The notes under the pieces: generated by a model
Seen by the model: the letters and a program-made list of their open reading frames with translations, nothing else
What the model was told of the DNA's origin: nothing
Databases searched by the model: none
DNA from: Styela clava
Taxonomy: Eukaryota > Chordata > Ascidiacea > Stolidobranchia > Styelidae
Reading direction: 5' to 3'
Assembly: GCF_964204865.1 (NCBI RefSeq)
Contig: NC_135253.1
Location: 21,860,001-21,924,000, forward strand
DNA length: 64,000 nucleotides
Position numbers and translations under genes: made by a program
Shown: positions 24,050 through 34,877 of the stretch, in pieces
Layout: every line of letters begins with the position of its first letter
Position numbering within the stretch: position 1 is the first letter of the stretch

Positions 24050-24567
24050 GTAGGCCCACCATACGTCCAAGCAAGTTTTTTCGGCGGTAAAACTAAATGA
24101 CCCGGTTTTGCAGTATGGCAGTCATGAATAATTTTACATGGTCATGATACTATTACAGTATTACACAATTGTTTTCTTTTAACGGAGGAAGCCGATTCAC
24201 TACTGATTTGCGTCTGACTTCACTAGTTCAGATAGAGTTTTTTTTTTATGTCATTTATAGTTATGATATGACAGTATGAACCATGCGTTGATTCAATAAC
24301 CAACTGTACTGTCGTTGAATCATCAAAATGCCGAAAACAAGGTTTTCTAATGAGTTGAACGATTTCTATTATTTGAAGCAAAGACCAATATTTGAAGAGA
24401 CCGGTATTTTAATAATATACAGGTAATTTTAATGCCCATAATCTACCCACAATGGTATGGAAAACCTTCAAACTCTCACTAAGCCTCTGGAATCGAACCA
24501 AGGTTGGCTTGCCCAATCCGCACTGTCCCGGTTTGTTGCTTATAAGGTAAGATATAGGGTAAGCCTA
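24050..24567. mobile_element. TIR element, 518 bp, in the dispersed repeat
   Basis: Begins GTAGGCCCACCATACGTCC and ends ATATAGGGTAAGCCTA; flanked by TTTATAC on both sides (24043-24049, 24568-24574). The related 2-kb repeat at ~12030 reads through CTTTTATACGGCCCAT, giving the empty site. A fragment of the same family lies in the hAT transposase at ~16905-16950. Confidence 0.75.
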
Positions 24568-24639
24568 TTTATACGGCCCATATTTTGCCCAAATTTTGGG
24601 TATTTAAGATTTTCCAAGTGACGCTCACAAAATTCATGA

Positions 24640-24990
24640 TTCAATGGTTGCTGCATTGTACCAAGCTTTGGGAACACGGTGAATTGCTCTGCTGATTACA
24701 TGTGAGTGCAGGTTCCTATTCCGCGGGAGATGATTAAGTGCGATTCGCGTCACAACTGCCAACGATACGCGGAGATTGCTGGAAGCTGGACTCCTTACCA
24801 AAGAGCGATTACGTAATCTCCGATCAGTTACGGACCTCACCTCAAGTCCAGGCATCTGAAACGAATAACTGACTGAATAATCCCATACATGACATAAAAT
24901 GGTAACTGTCCATGGTTTACAATATGAGTAAGCTGTCTCATCAACTTTCCTCTCCTGGGCTAAATGAGAAAATCATATCTTATTATTTCG
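24640..24990 (+). mobile_element. tRNA-derived SINE copy
   Basis: Shares with 44283-44637 (opposite strand) the body CTGGAAGC/ CGCGTCACAACTGCC and tail AACTGACTGAATAATCCCAT to CTCATCAACTTTCCTCTCC. Its tail ends about 65 bp before the CRE of CCDC83. Confidence 0.6.
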
Positions 24991-25056
24991 CTGTTAAAAA
25001 GTGTCAATGTGTGTATAAAATCGACACAAGAGGCGCTCTCGTTTCCAAGACGACTG

Positions 25057-25064
25057 TGACGTCA
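25057..25064 (+). promoter_or_regulatory. consensus CRE (TGACGTCA) upstream of CCDC83
   Basis: A perfect TGACGTCA palindrome sits 58 bp before the CCDC83 start codon, between the end of a SINE copy and the gene. CREB/ATF/CREM proteins bind this site, and CREM-type factors drive many male germ-line genes. Use in this gene is inferred from position only. Another TGACGTCA at 6461-6468 has no gene beside it. Confidence 0.4.
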
Positions 25065-25121
25065 GACAACATCGCCGTGTGCCTAAGTATGCCAGAAAAT
25101 GCAATGAAATAGCGTTACGAA

Positions 25122-26444
25122 ATGGGTAAAAAAGGTGGTAAAAAGAAAGGGAAGGGCAAAAAGTCCGGGGGAGGGAAAAAAGGCAAGAAAAGCGGCCAGC
25201 GCGAAGATGAAATGACACTCCAAGAAGCCGTTTTGGCCTTTCAAATTCAAGTCAAAGAGAAGGCAGTAGAGGACCTTATGTTTGAAATTAAAGGTCTTCA
25301 AGAGAAAAATAAAAGACATCAAGCCAGAAATACAAGGCTTAAAGAAGAACAGGACATACATATTAAAGTTCTTTTGCGTCAAGCTAAAGAACAAGAGACA
25401 GAACAAGATAGTAAGGAGTCTTTTACTTGTGAACATGTCGAAAAAGCAATGCGACAGGTTTGGTGGTTGAGCCGCACTGAAGAGCAGCAGCTTAAGAACT
25501 TGGAAACAAAAATTAATGGGATTGATAAAGAGTATTCAAACGTTTGGGAACAAGTTGAAATGTGGAGAGCGTACCGTGATTCTGGGGCAAAACAACATGC
25601 TGATCAAATCCAAGTTTTAGAACTTGAGTTGGAAGACATGAAAAGAAGTTTCGAAGATATTTGTGCACATTTGAAACGTCAACTTCATAATGCAAAATCG
25701 GAAGTTAAGTCGTATATGGATCAATGTATGGCTGAACAGCAACATCTTGCTTCCGAAAAAGCAATGGAACAAATGGATAAAATTGGAGTACAGGAAATTC
25801 ATGAAAATGAGTGGCTGAAAACAGAGGCTGAAATTCACAGAAAAGAGGTCGCGTCGTTGTACTCCATTGTCGAAACTTTAGAGCACGAAAACATACAATT
25901 AATTTGTGAACTTATAGACTGCCAAGCTGAAGATTTAAAAATTTCACGGACTTTTGCAAATGTGGGGTTTGAAGGGGAAGAAACAGATGCAATGGACCGG
26001 AAACAAATGTCAATATATGAACCGGGATATAAAAGTCCCACTGGAACACCGACACGTCGTGCGATCACTCCGGGAAAAGAAAGGCCACGGAGCGCTATGC
26101 AAGCCGCGATAGAGGATAGAGTGTTTTCTATTAAATTCGCTGATGATTCATCTGAGGGAGAAGAGAGTGAAGATGAAGAAAATAAATTGGCACTGCATGT
26201 AGATGTGGAAAATAAATTGGCACTGCATGTAGATGATGAAGATAATATTTTGTCACAGCAAGAATACCTTCACCTAGGGCCATTAGAACTCAAACTTCTT
26301 TGTGTACGAGGAGAACCAAAACCGATACATGAAATTGACGCTGGTATACAAATTGTCGATGGAACATCTTCTGATTTAACTGTAACTCGCCCAAGATGGC
26401 CAGTTTCTCCACCTATGATACGAAAAGCAGTTGAAACACCGTAA
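25122..26444 (+). CDS. CCDC83: CCDC83-like coiled-coil protein, single exon
   Basis: One uninterrupted frame of 440 codons from an ATG with a purine at -3 and G at +4. Residues 1-26 are a lysine/glycine-rich basic tail. Residues ~30-290 are heptad-rich coiled coil. Residues ~225-275 contain the pattern ENEWLK..AEIHRKEV followed by E..N..LI..L..C...DLKI.R, which I recognise from vertebrate CCDC83; the length is also close to the human protein. The C-terminal part is acidic and carries a perfect tandem repeat of ten codons (residues 353-372). A full CRE palindrome lies 58 bp upstream and AATAAA signals lie 56-135 bp downstream. The absence of introns, in a window where other genes have several, could mean a retrocopy, but the frame is intact. 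The role of CCDC83 is poorly known; the basic tail and coiled coil suggest a structural protein, which is inference. Confidence 0.85.
   Translation: MGKKGGKKKGKGKKSGGGKKGKKSGQREDEMTLQEAVLAFQIQVKEKAVEDLMFEIKGLQEKNKRHQARNTRLKEEQDIHIKVLLRQAKEQETEQDSKESFTCEHVEKAMRQVWWLSRTEEQQLKNLETKINGIDKEYSNVWEQVEMWRAYRDSGAKQHADQIQVLELELEDMKRSFEDICAHLKRQLHNAKSEVKSYMDQCMAEQQHLASEKAMEQMDKIGVQEIHENEWLKTEAEIHRKEVASLYSIVETLEHENIQLICELIDCQAEDLKISRTFANVGFEGEETDAMDRKQMSIYEPGYKSPTGTPTRRAITPGKERPRSAMQAAIEDRVFSIKFADDSSEGEESEDEENKLALHVDVENKLALHVDDEDNILSQQEYLHLGPLELKLLCVRGEPKPIHEIDAGIQIVDGTSSDLTVTRPRWPVSPPMIRKAVETP
26178..26237 (+). repeat. 30-bp in-frame tandem duplication in CCDC83
   Basis: Two consecutive 30-bp units encode ENKLALHVD plus one variable residue (V, then D). 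The two copies are almost identical at DNA level, so this is a recent in-frame expansion in the acidic tail rather than an old repeat domain. Confidence 0.9.
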
Positions 26445-26499
26445 TTGAATTTAGTATCACTTTTAGGATCAGGGGGCGTTAAATTGAACAGTTTGCAAT

Positions 26500-26584
26500 A
26501 ATAAAATTGCAATGTCACATTATAAAAACACCATTGTGCTCCTGATAATTGTACCTCCTGTTTTAGTAATAAATGAAAAATAAA
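26500..26584 (+). terminator. polyadenylation signals after CCDC83
   Basis: AATAAA occurs at 26500-26505, 26568-26573 and 26579-26584, which is 56-140 bp after the CCDC83 stop codon. This is the normal distance for a short 3' UTR. No long A-tract follows, so there is no direct sign of a retrotransposed poly(A) tail. Confidence 0.5.
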
Positions 26585-26606
26585 TAACATTAAAAATGAA
26601 TATTTT

Positions 26607-27794
26607 TATGTTATGTTGAATCCAATTTGTAATCTAATATTGACAACAAGGCTATACTTTGGAACCCTAAAGTGGTTAGTTATTCTCTATATATAAAACT
26701 CGGAACTGGACGAATTTTCAATTTAGGTCTTGCTTTTCTATACCGGATTAATATAAAAATCTCAACAGCTTTTTAAGCTCATTCTTTGTTAGCCTGAAAA
26801 GCCTGTTTTTACTAAATTCATTGAAGTTTTCTGCAATTTTTTTAGACTAGGCTACAAGAGCAATAGCATATTTTGTATATTATGATGCTACTCTTCAAGC
26901 TGGTACTACCTAACATTGAATAGAGCAGCTACTATCACCCCCCTTTTTGTACGTTCGTTTAAGTGAACATGTTTTTTAATATCCATGATATAAATTTGAA
27001 TCTTTTCTTCATAAGCAATTATTAGTGATATGTTGTGCGGCAATGTTGCGAGCTGCCTATTATTCGTTCTTGTACTGCTGCATCCTTATGTGACCTGTGC
27101 CACAAGGATGATTAAATGAGATGAAGCAGTAAACTTCTGGCAACTAAAGAGCAGAATATAATCCCACATAATAAAAGTTTTACTAATTTTTCTCCAAAAC
27201 ATAGCATAGTTTATTTATCACCATTAAAAGGAATTTTTCTTCAGGTTCAATGGTGGCTTTGATTTTCAAGTAAATGAAGTAATTCAGCATACAAATTTGG
27301 CAACACCCATAGTGTGTGTACCAGATTAAGCCATAATTTTATTCTGTTTTTAGTTCTATTACGAGTTCAGGTACTGTCTGTGTTAGGCAAGTGGATATCC
27401 CCCTGTCCATAGGTTTCAGTCTCTTTACACAACTTGATGTAAAATAGACGAACAAAATTATTTACCTCTATATTGGTACACACACTTTTGAAGCGCCCAA
27501 AATTTTTATGCCAGTTCAGTATTCCTATGTTTGCACTAAATTCTGGTGCAAACCAGCAAATATCGGAGATTGTGGGATTATTTGTTCCCTATTTGCAAGA
27601 GTGTTCACCTTTTATAGTTGACTATTTGAGAATTTTCTAAAGCTTTTCTAACTTTAATGGCAATGTGTTGATAAGTACCCTGCTTATTGATATTATCTTT
27701 ATCTGTTATGAGCATAGCATAAAATCCTAGCAAATATATTCATCTTCTTTGTAAAGTAATAGCTAGTTATATATTAATATCTGCTTGTCTAGAG
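26607..27794. other. AT-rich spacer with a family-3 MITE at 27306-27500
   Basis: Downstream of CCDC83. The MITE runs from CCCATAGTGTGTGTACCAGA to TGGTACACACACTTTTGAAG. No coding frame with protein-like composition is visible in the rest. Confidence 0.6.
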
Positions 27795-28106
27795 CAGTGG
27801 TTCCCAAACCACAGCCCGTGGGCCAATTACAGCCCGCGAGCCAAGCATAATGGTTTAATACGACTTGCCCAACTGAAGTGAAATAGTTTAACACTTTATG
27901 TTTTAACCTTTTCGCGTTCTATATTCTGCTAATTGTTATATCATCATCACAGTGTAAGCACGTGTATATCCATACCAATTCTATTATACCAGTATCTTAA
28001 TTATACGACCGGTATTGGCCCCTTGCGAGCTCTCCCTTTTCCTGGCCCGCGAATGTCCTTCTGCTTCTAATTCTGTCTGCTCGTCAATCAACTTTGGGAA
28101 TCACTG
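27795..28106. mobile_element. non-autonomous hAT element, 312 bp
   Basis: Ends CAGTGGTTCCCAAACCACAG and CAACTTTGGGAATCACTG, flanks GTCTAGAG and GTCTGAAG (6 of 8 match). Confidence 0.8.
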
Positions 28107-28426
28107 GTCTGAAGCCTTATTTGAAGCTCATAAAAGATTGTACCGGTAAATGTACCAGATTTGTGCATTCATATTTTTCAAAATGTGCCCATTACTTCTA
28201 AAAGACTTTCATTTACATTTTCTTAAATGTATGTCCCTTTTTATTGCACTTTCAGTTCAACTATGCTTTTCATATAGATTACCACTTTTTCTGTGTTTTT
28301 TTCTCACGTGTCATAACCGTATAATATAACCACAATGCGTTCATTTTGTGCCTTCATGTTGGTGTGTGTGTCCAGCTACAAGCGGGCGGATTTGATTTTG
28401 GCGCTATACCTTTTCACACTACGAAT

Positions 28427-28810
28427 AGGGCTGGGCATTTCGAATCGAATATGAAATTATTCGAATCAGTTCAGAGCAAAATTTCGAATCGCCGCCATCT
28501 TCTTTTTCTTCCTGCCAATGGTCGAGCTAAATATCTCATTTTTTTTATTGAAGCCATATTTTTTCAACGCAATTCAGACATATGACTCTTTTCTGTAGTG
28601 AGTTATTGATGAAAACGTGTTTTTTATTGTGCGTGAACACTCAGCAATCTGCCTGAGTGATGTATTCTATGTTTTCAGTAATTAATGTGTCTGGAAGACC
28701 TATATAATAAAAAGTTACATACAATTTTATATCTCTTAAGTATTCAAGATTCGATTCGAAAAAATGATTCGATTCTGAAATCTTCAGGTATTCGAAAATG
28801 CCCAGCCGTA
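28427..28810 (+). mobile_element. hAT-like element with AGGGCTGGGCATT ends
   Basis: Starts AGGGCTGGGCATTTCGAATC and ends CGAAAATGCCCAGCCGTA, flanked by ACTACGAAT on both sides (9 bp). ATTCGAATCG-type subterminal motifs are repeated. Relatives: 51701-52087 (+) and an inverted fragment at 37873-38045. Confidence 0.85.
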
Positions 28811-29043
28811 ACTACGAATCACTCAGTTGAAGTTCGCGAGTTCCGACTCGTTTGGGTTGTGTGCAGACAACTGCGAGAGAATTCCCGATGTCGTTCAGGG
28901 ACCCGCTCATATCTTCAATTAACTTATAAGTTAAGTGAAGCTAAATTAAATTAGAGCGAATATTTGCATTGGTTGCTAGGTGTCAACGCCGAAAACGAAA
29001 TCGGATTTTCATATTCATCCTGTTGAGAGGAAAGCCGATAAGG

Positions 29044-29348
29044 CAGTAGTTCCCAATCTATTATGGCTCGTGGCCAGTTCACGGATGCTTTAAGCACTCA
29101 CGAAACCCTCCTGTTTAATATTCCAGTGGTATTTATATTGTGAATATCATTGGTAGATTCCAAATTCCTTTATGTTCAAACAATCCCTGCTCAACAAAGT
29201 GAAAACACCTTGTGAAATAACCTTATCAAGCAATGAAACTAGGAAGAGCAGGGAGTTTTTTTGTGAAGAGTAAAATCAGTTTTGCGCCCAACATGGTGGC
29301 CCTTTCCAACTGCTCTGTGGGCCCCGGGCCCCCGGTTGGGGACAGCTG
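29044..29348. mobile_element. non-autonomous hAT element with perfect duplication
   Basis: CAGTAGTTCCCAATCTATTA to GGTTGGGGACAGCTG, flanked by CGATAAGG (29036-29043, 29349-29356). Paralogue in the right tandem unit at 36024-36328. Confidence 0.9.
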
Positions 29349-30118
29349 CGATAAGGTTTCTTGTCGTGTTGTCACTCCACGTTGAATATGGTTGGTGTTC
29401 GTGAAATTACCAATTCATCGTTTCAGATACTTGGACTTAGGTAATGGCGATTTTTAAGTTTATTTCAACTCCATAATCAGCATAATAGACGATAAAATAA
29501 TTGATTAAAACGGATTGTAAAATCAGGAGAGCAAAGTAAGGTTTAAAACGTACATATTTCAGGTTGAAAGTGAAATCATACAATCAGGAGACATAATAAA
29601 ATTAGAACAGACAAAAAGAGAAATATAAGATACGATACATAGTAAAAAAATATACAAACAAATAAAAAACAGAAAATAACAATTTTTCACAACAAAATAA
29701 CAATTGTGTGACGGTTGACAAACTGGATACCGATAACAGGAGTGAGATGTATGAAAAAAAATGTTGCACAACCCTTGCTTAGAATGTGTGAATCACGGCG
29801 TAATCGGTGGTTTCCATATGACGTTCTCCTAAAAGACACCGAACTATTGTTCTGAACCTTGTTTGGGTCACGTCTGGAACATTGGTCGTAACAAAAATTC
29901 CTGCATGCCCGTATGTCAGAGTCGTATGTCAGACTTACAATTTAAAATGTGGCTTCAATAAAAAAACTTGTAGAATTCACCTCGACGTTTGATAGATAGA
30001 AAAAAAAATGGTCGCGTTTCGAAATTCTCGTCTGAATCGATTCGACTTGGAATGTCCAGCTCCAGCAAAAATAGGCGTTTCAAGATTAAATTTATTGATT
30101 TCGTCAGGTTCACTAAAT

Positions 30119-31238
30119 CAGGGGTTCTCAAACTTTTTGTGTTGCGGAGCCCTTGAAAAAGTTGACTATTATTCACGGAGCCCCAAAATAAATGTTAAAA
30201 TTGTTACTTTCCGAATAATATTCCTGAGTAAGTTAAAAGTACTGTACTTATTTTGAATGCTAAACCTTTTTTTAATAGGGTTAATACAAGTCATAAATAA
30301 ATCTAAATGTAAAAGATAAATTATATATACTAAAGCTGTAAATTTGACACTTGACAAACATATTAATAAATTAGGGGTCGGATCTTTACCCTTAGACATT
30401 TTGATTGACTTAAAAGGCCGCTAAAACGTACTCGATTGCATTTTGTTACGATCGCCGATTGTTTTCGTCAGCATGGCGGTGTTTATTCTCCCTAAATCAA
30501 AAATTCCCCCGACAGATACATGTATAGTTCCACAATGACAACGAGTATAGCTTTTTTGTTCTCGTGGGGAATTATGAGTTCAATGTGAAAAACATGTTAC
30601 CATATTATAGTCATCGGGGACGAAATGCTAAAAATAATAAATAATAAAGAGGTAAATCCGCAACTCAAATTTCTTGATTGAAAAGCGGCATTCTGAAATA
30701 TTAAAACTAAAACTTAAAACGGAAGATAACACTATAAGTTTTGTTTCAGCAGACTCACGTCAGATTAAAAACGCTTTCATAGACATTGTAAATCACAAAA
30801 TTTGGTGTTTTGTTGGGATTTCTTTGGTTATTCGTCGTAGTAACTGCGAAACCGAAACACGGTCAAATGTGCGCGCGATTTTCCCATTCCGAAACTACCG
30901 ACGGAGCCGCATGCAATGAAATAAATTTCAATCTTTCGTATTTTGCCCCGACCTCATGATTTTTTAAACGGCGATATCCTGCTCGTGAGTGCGAAAGAAC
31001 AAATCAAGCTTGACAAATCCCAAGATCGCAAAAATACGACTGCAATTTATGTACAGTTTATTTATAGTTATAGCGTATTTTATGGTATTTCAGAATAGGA
31101 TTCTTTCAATTCAGTAATCCTAATAATAGTAAAATTAGCCACTTCAGTATTTTGAAAAGTAATCGAATAGCTCGCGGAGCCCCTGGGTTTCTCTCACGGA
31201 GCCCTGGGGCTCCGTACGGAGCACTTTGAGCACCTATG
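30119..31238. mobile_element. 1.1-kb hAT-type insertion specific to the left unit
   Basis: Starts CAGGGGTTCTCAAACTTTTT with CGGAGCCC motifs and ends GGAGCACTTTGAGCACCTATG. The right unit reads straight through GGTTCACTAAATCATATCGG. The flanking copies CACTAAAT and CACTAATG/ACTAAAT are imperfect. No transposase inside. Confidence 0.8.
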
Positions 31239-32527
31239 CACTAATGACTAAATCATATCGGACATTCTTTCGTTCAATGACATTTTTTTAATGTGTTCAA
31301 AATTCTCTATCGAAAATATTATTTTCTCCAGAGTGAAGTTATGGTGATCGGGGTTTATTCCATTATTCACGGTGTGGTTTCCACGGCTACACTTACGTTG
31401 CGTCAAATTTCCTCAAATACTTTTAGTTACGCAAGTTAGGCGCAACAGCGTTGTGAGACATTACATAGTTTTCCATCACGAGATTCCATCAGACATTTTC
31501 GTTCAATAACATTGTTTTCTTGAAATCAAAATTTTCTATCGAAATATTATTTTCTCCAAAGTGAAACTATGGCGATCGCAGTTTTATTTCATTATTCACG
31601 GCGTCGTTTCCACGGCTACACTTACGTTACGTGGGGAAATTTCCTCAAATACTTTGAGTTACGCAAGTTGAGCGCAACAATGTTGTGAGACGTTACACGG
31701 TTTTCCATCATGAGATTCCATCAGACATTCTTTCGTTCAATGACATTTTTTTATTGAATTCAAAATTTTCTATCGAAATATTATTTTGTGCAAAGTGCAA
31801 CTATGACGATCGGAGTTTATTTCATTATTCACAGCGTCGTTTCCACGGCTACACTTACGTTACGTCGGAAATTTCTTCAAATACTTTTATTTACGCAAAT
31901 TAAGCGTAACAATGTTTTGAGACGTTACACGGTAAGTGTTTCAAGAATGAACGTGCGATCATTTTAGCCTAGCCCGCCCTTTAATTACTGAAGCTAATTG
32001 CCCCAGTGCAGCGCGATTCCAAGCGGAAGGCCGGCAAAGCCCACAAAAATTTGCAGAATTGAACAGCCAAAAGTCCAGAATATGCGTCAGGTTTTCTAAA
32101 TCTCATTATATATTAATACTTTTGTCCAGTTCCAGTTTTTCTTGAATTTAAAATTGTTCGCCCTTCAGGGGGGAGGTTTGCGGGTCGAAATACTCATTCT
32201 CTACTGACCCGCTAAATGTTACGGCCTAATTTGGAAGTTAGATATTTCAGACCTCCATTGAAAATTTTTGACTACGCGCCTGATGTAATATTTTTTCCAA
32301 AATGGAAATGTGGCGATCGGAGTTTGTTTTCACTTTCACGATTCGCGACGTCGTTTCCACGGAAACACTTACGTTGCGTCAAATTTTCTCGAGTACTTTT
32401 AGTTCCTTGAGTTAGGCAAAGCGGGCGCAACTGTTTTGTGAGACGTAATACGGAAATTGTTCTAAAAATGGACGTGCGATAATTTCAGTTGAGTTCCGTA
32501 TGTTCACACTCTTTCCAATAATTACTA

Positions 32528-33039
32528 CCGTGTTTCCCCGGAAATAAGACAGGGTGTTATTTCTATTTTTTTATTGAAATATAGCTCCAGGGCTTATTTT
32601 TGGGTGGATGTCTTTTATTTTCATTTATCAAAAACAAAATTACAGAGTACAGAATTAAAAGATTTTCAAATATACAAATTATGAAAACCGATATCCATTT
32701 ACTTATAAATAACACGTTTTTATTCAAAATGACTGCTAAACATAGATTATAAATTATTTGAAACGCGTAAGAGAGATTTCTTACTATCGACTAAGTCAAA
32801 AAAAAATTCGCGCTATCGACTAGATCTTATTTTAGGGGGAAGGCTTATAATAAAATAATTTTCAAAATTCAGGGTAGGTACTATTTTCGGCACTCTGGAA
32901 CTATTCGTATCAAGATGACTCACAAACTGAACAACCCTAACCTGGTACACATACTGTGTTCAGGTTGTGCGCCATCTTAGTACGAATACTTCGGGAGCAC
33001 CCATTTTTCAGACTAGGTCCTATTTTCGGGAAAACACGG
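32528..33039. mobile_element. Tc1/mariner-type MITE with nested family-1 MITE
   Basis: Ends CCGTGTTTCCCCGGAAATAA and TATTTTCGGGAAAACACGG, flanked by TA on both sides. A short family-1 MITE (~32905-33001) sits inside. Same arrangement at 39286-39799, so both insertions came before the tandem duplication. Confidence 0.8.
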
Positions 33040-33357
33040 TATGTACCCATGAAACACCTAGAACTAAGTACCGTGATGAAGCATGATTTCAAGCATGGAA
33101 AGATAAAGAAAGCAATATTTTGCGCGATTCGTTGTCGCGACTGCCATCGGCATGCCCGAAGTCTCGTTTGAGTATAATTGATTTGATCAATGAACATGTA
33201 TGTATGCTGTTGATTTGATCAATGATACGTAACGACATGTCATTGCTTAATACAATTTGTTCTCAAAGGCACATATCAAAAACACAAATAAAAAGGCACG
33301 GTAAATACATGTGTACGGCCCAAATGAATACAAACAAATAAAGGAATCAAATGAAAG

Positions 33358-33450
33358 GACCGGGACTGGTAACCAGATGAGAGGCCGTAGTTCGCCATAT
33401 GATTAAGCCGTCTTGTCGGCTCTCCTCTGCCCCAAGATAAATATGTAAAT
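33358..33450 (-). mobile_element. SINE tail fragment
   Basis: Matches the tail of the tRNA-derived SINE (GGACTGGTAACCAGATGAG, TTCGCCATATGATTAAGCC, TAAATATGTAAATC) on the minus strand. The paralogous fragment is at ~40117-40209. Confidence 0.65.
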
Positions 33451-34031
33451 CTATCTATTCTGAATAAAAATAGACACAGTAAAATAAATCCACGCGTACG
33501 TGTTATCATGGAAGGAGAATCAAATAGCGGCCATGCAGTAGGCCTATTCGAAAAAATATACTCGCGGACGCTTCCATAATTAGTTACCGAAAACTTAAAG
33601 TCATGCTTAGGTCTCAAAACAAGTATATAGCATTTATTTTCAATTTTGCTGTTTCAAACTCCTCAAAAAATGTTAGAATTCCCCATTTTATTACATTACC
33701 GTTCGGGCTCGTTTACTACAAAAGTGAGCTGGCTCGTGTTTCATTTCTTGAACCTTTTGCCACAGTTAATTAGTCTCTTTGAATCTTATAAGAAACACTT
33801 GCTTATATTTTATTGCGCAATTTTATTTAGTATAAGATTCAATATATCTATCAAATCTATTTTTTTCTATAACTATGGCGAGTTGAGTTCATTTCCTCTT
33901 TCCGTGGTTTAGCGTCGTTTCCACAGCGACACTGACGTTGCGTGACAGATTTTAGTTCCGCGAGTTACGCAAAGCAGACGCAACTGTTTTGTAATACGCG
34001 ACGAGGTTGTTAATTATTACTAAATGTTTTT

Positions 34032-34877
34032 GTGTTTGTATATTTTCGAGAGAAAGAAAAACGCTGCCGATATATAAATATGTGCGGAAATTGGCTGACA
34101 CGAGCATTTACTAGTCTAGGTTTTCAGGGCTGGCCAACAAGGATGTTTTCTCACTCAAACGGAAATGCTACAAAAAAGACAGCACTGATCGTCGTCGACG
34201 TTCAGAATGATTTTATTTCTGGATCACTGGCACTGTGTAACTGCCCTTCAAAACATAAGGGGGAAGAAGTTGTGCCGAAAATTAATGAGCTTGTGGAATT
34301 GCCGTTCTGGGATTTGGTGGTCTATTCAAAAGACTGGCACCCTCCAAATCACATCTCATTTGTGTCTAACACTCATTTATTTCATCCCCATATGGACAAC
34401 AAATGTGATCTTACCAATCCTTGCGTTTTCGATCATGTTATTTATGATGTTGATAGCACCGTCGTGGAGCAAGACCTGTGGCCTGTACATTGTCTACAGA
34501 ACTCAGAAGGAGCTGAATTCCATAAGGATTTGAAAATTGTGGAAGGAGGTGTAGTTGTACACAAAGGCTTGAATCCAAACATAGATTCCTATTCTGCTTT
34601 TTTCGATAATGGTCGACGCTCTGAAACTATTTTGCAATCAGTATTGAGAGATAACAGGATTTCAACAGTGTATGTGTGTGGACTAGCGACAGATGTTTGC
34701 GTAAATTTTACAACTTTCGATGCTCACAGCCTTGGGTTTGAAACGTATATTATCGAGGACTGCTGTCGTGGAGTACACGAAGAAAATATCGAAAAAACTT
34801 TCAAAGACATGAAGGAAGCAGGGATTAAAGTTGTAACTAGTGAGGATGTTCCAAAAAATAAAGAAACTCAGAGCTAA
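34032..34877 (+). CDS. nicotinamidase (isochorismatase-like hydrolase), copy 1, intronless
   Basis: 281 codons. Nicotinamidase converts nicotinamide to nicotinate plus ammonia for NAD salvage. The family triad is visible: D56 in VVDVQNDF, K178 in VVHKG and C223 in ATDVCVN. The metal site is D101-W-H103...H107 in the run KDWHPPNHISF, and WPVHC follows at 150-154. After the core, GFETYIIEDCCRGV is typical of the family. The first ATG has a T at -3; the second ATG (34081, residue 17) and third (34141, residue 38) have A at -3. Residues 17-43 are rich in R/S/T and lack acidic residues, like a mitochondrial presequence, or the core may begin at the third Met because TTTTCAG just before it could be a splice acceptor. 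The gene lies in the left unit of a ~7-kb tandem duplication. Vertebrates lack this enzyme, many invertebrates keep it. Confidence 0.9.
   Translation: MFVYFREKEKRCRYINMCGNWLTRAFTSLGFQGWPTRMFSHSNGNATKKTALIVVDVQNDFISGSLALCNCPSKHKGEEVVPKINELVELPFWDLVVYSKDWHPPNHISFVSNTHLFHPHMDNKCDLTNPCVFDHVIYDVDSTVVEQDLWPVHCLQNSEGAEFHKDLKIVEGGVVVHKGLNPNIDSYSAFFDNGRRSETILQSVLRDNRISTVYVCGLATDVCVNFTTFDAHSLGFETYIIEDCCRGVHEENIEKTFKDMKEAGIKVVTSEDVPKNKETQS

Larger units (their letters stand above)
31334..34007 (+). promoter_or_regulatory. five repeated ~135-bp modules upstream of nicotinamidase copy 1
   Basis: Modules at about 31334-31470, 31562-31700, 31799-31933, 32300-32453 and 33873-34007. Each contains, in order, a TATGGCGATCG-like start, GTCGTTTCCAC, an ACACTTACGTTGCGT-like core, a TTTTAGTTACGCAAGTTA-like segment and GCGCAAC..TGTTTTGTGAGACG. 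The last ends 25 bp before the first ATG and has the core ACTGACGTTGCGT, which includes TGACGT. Repetition of a promoter-proximal segment suggests duplicated promoter or enhancer units; that role is inference. They could also be tandem copies of an old 5' UTR or a mobile element. Confidence 0.5.

Noticed and set aside
34207..34533. 108-codon frame inside nicotinamidase copy 1
   Set aside because: Out-of-frame shadow of the nicotinamidase coding sequence.
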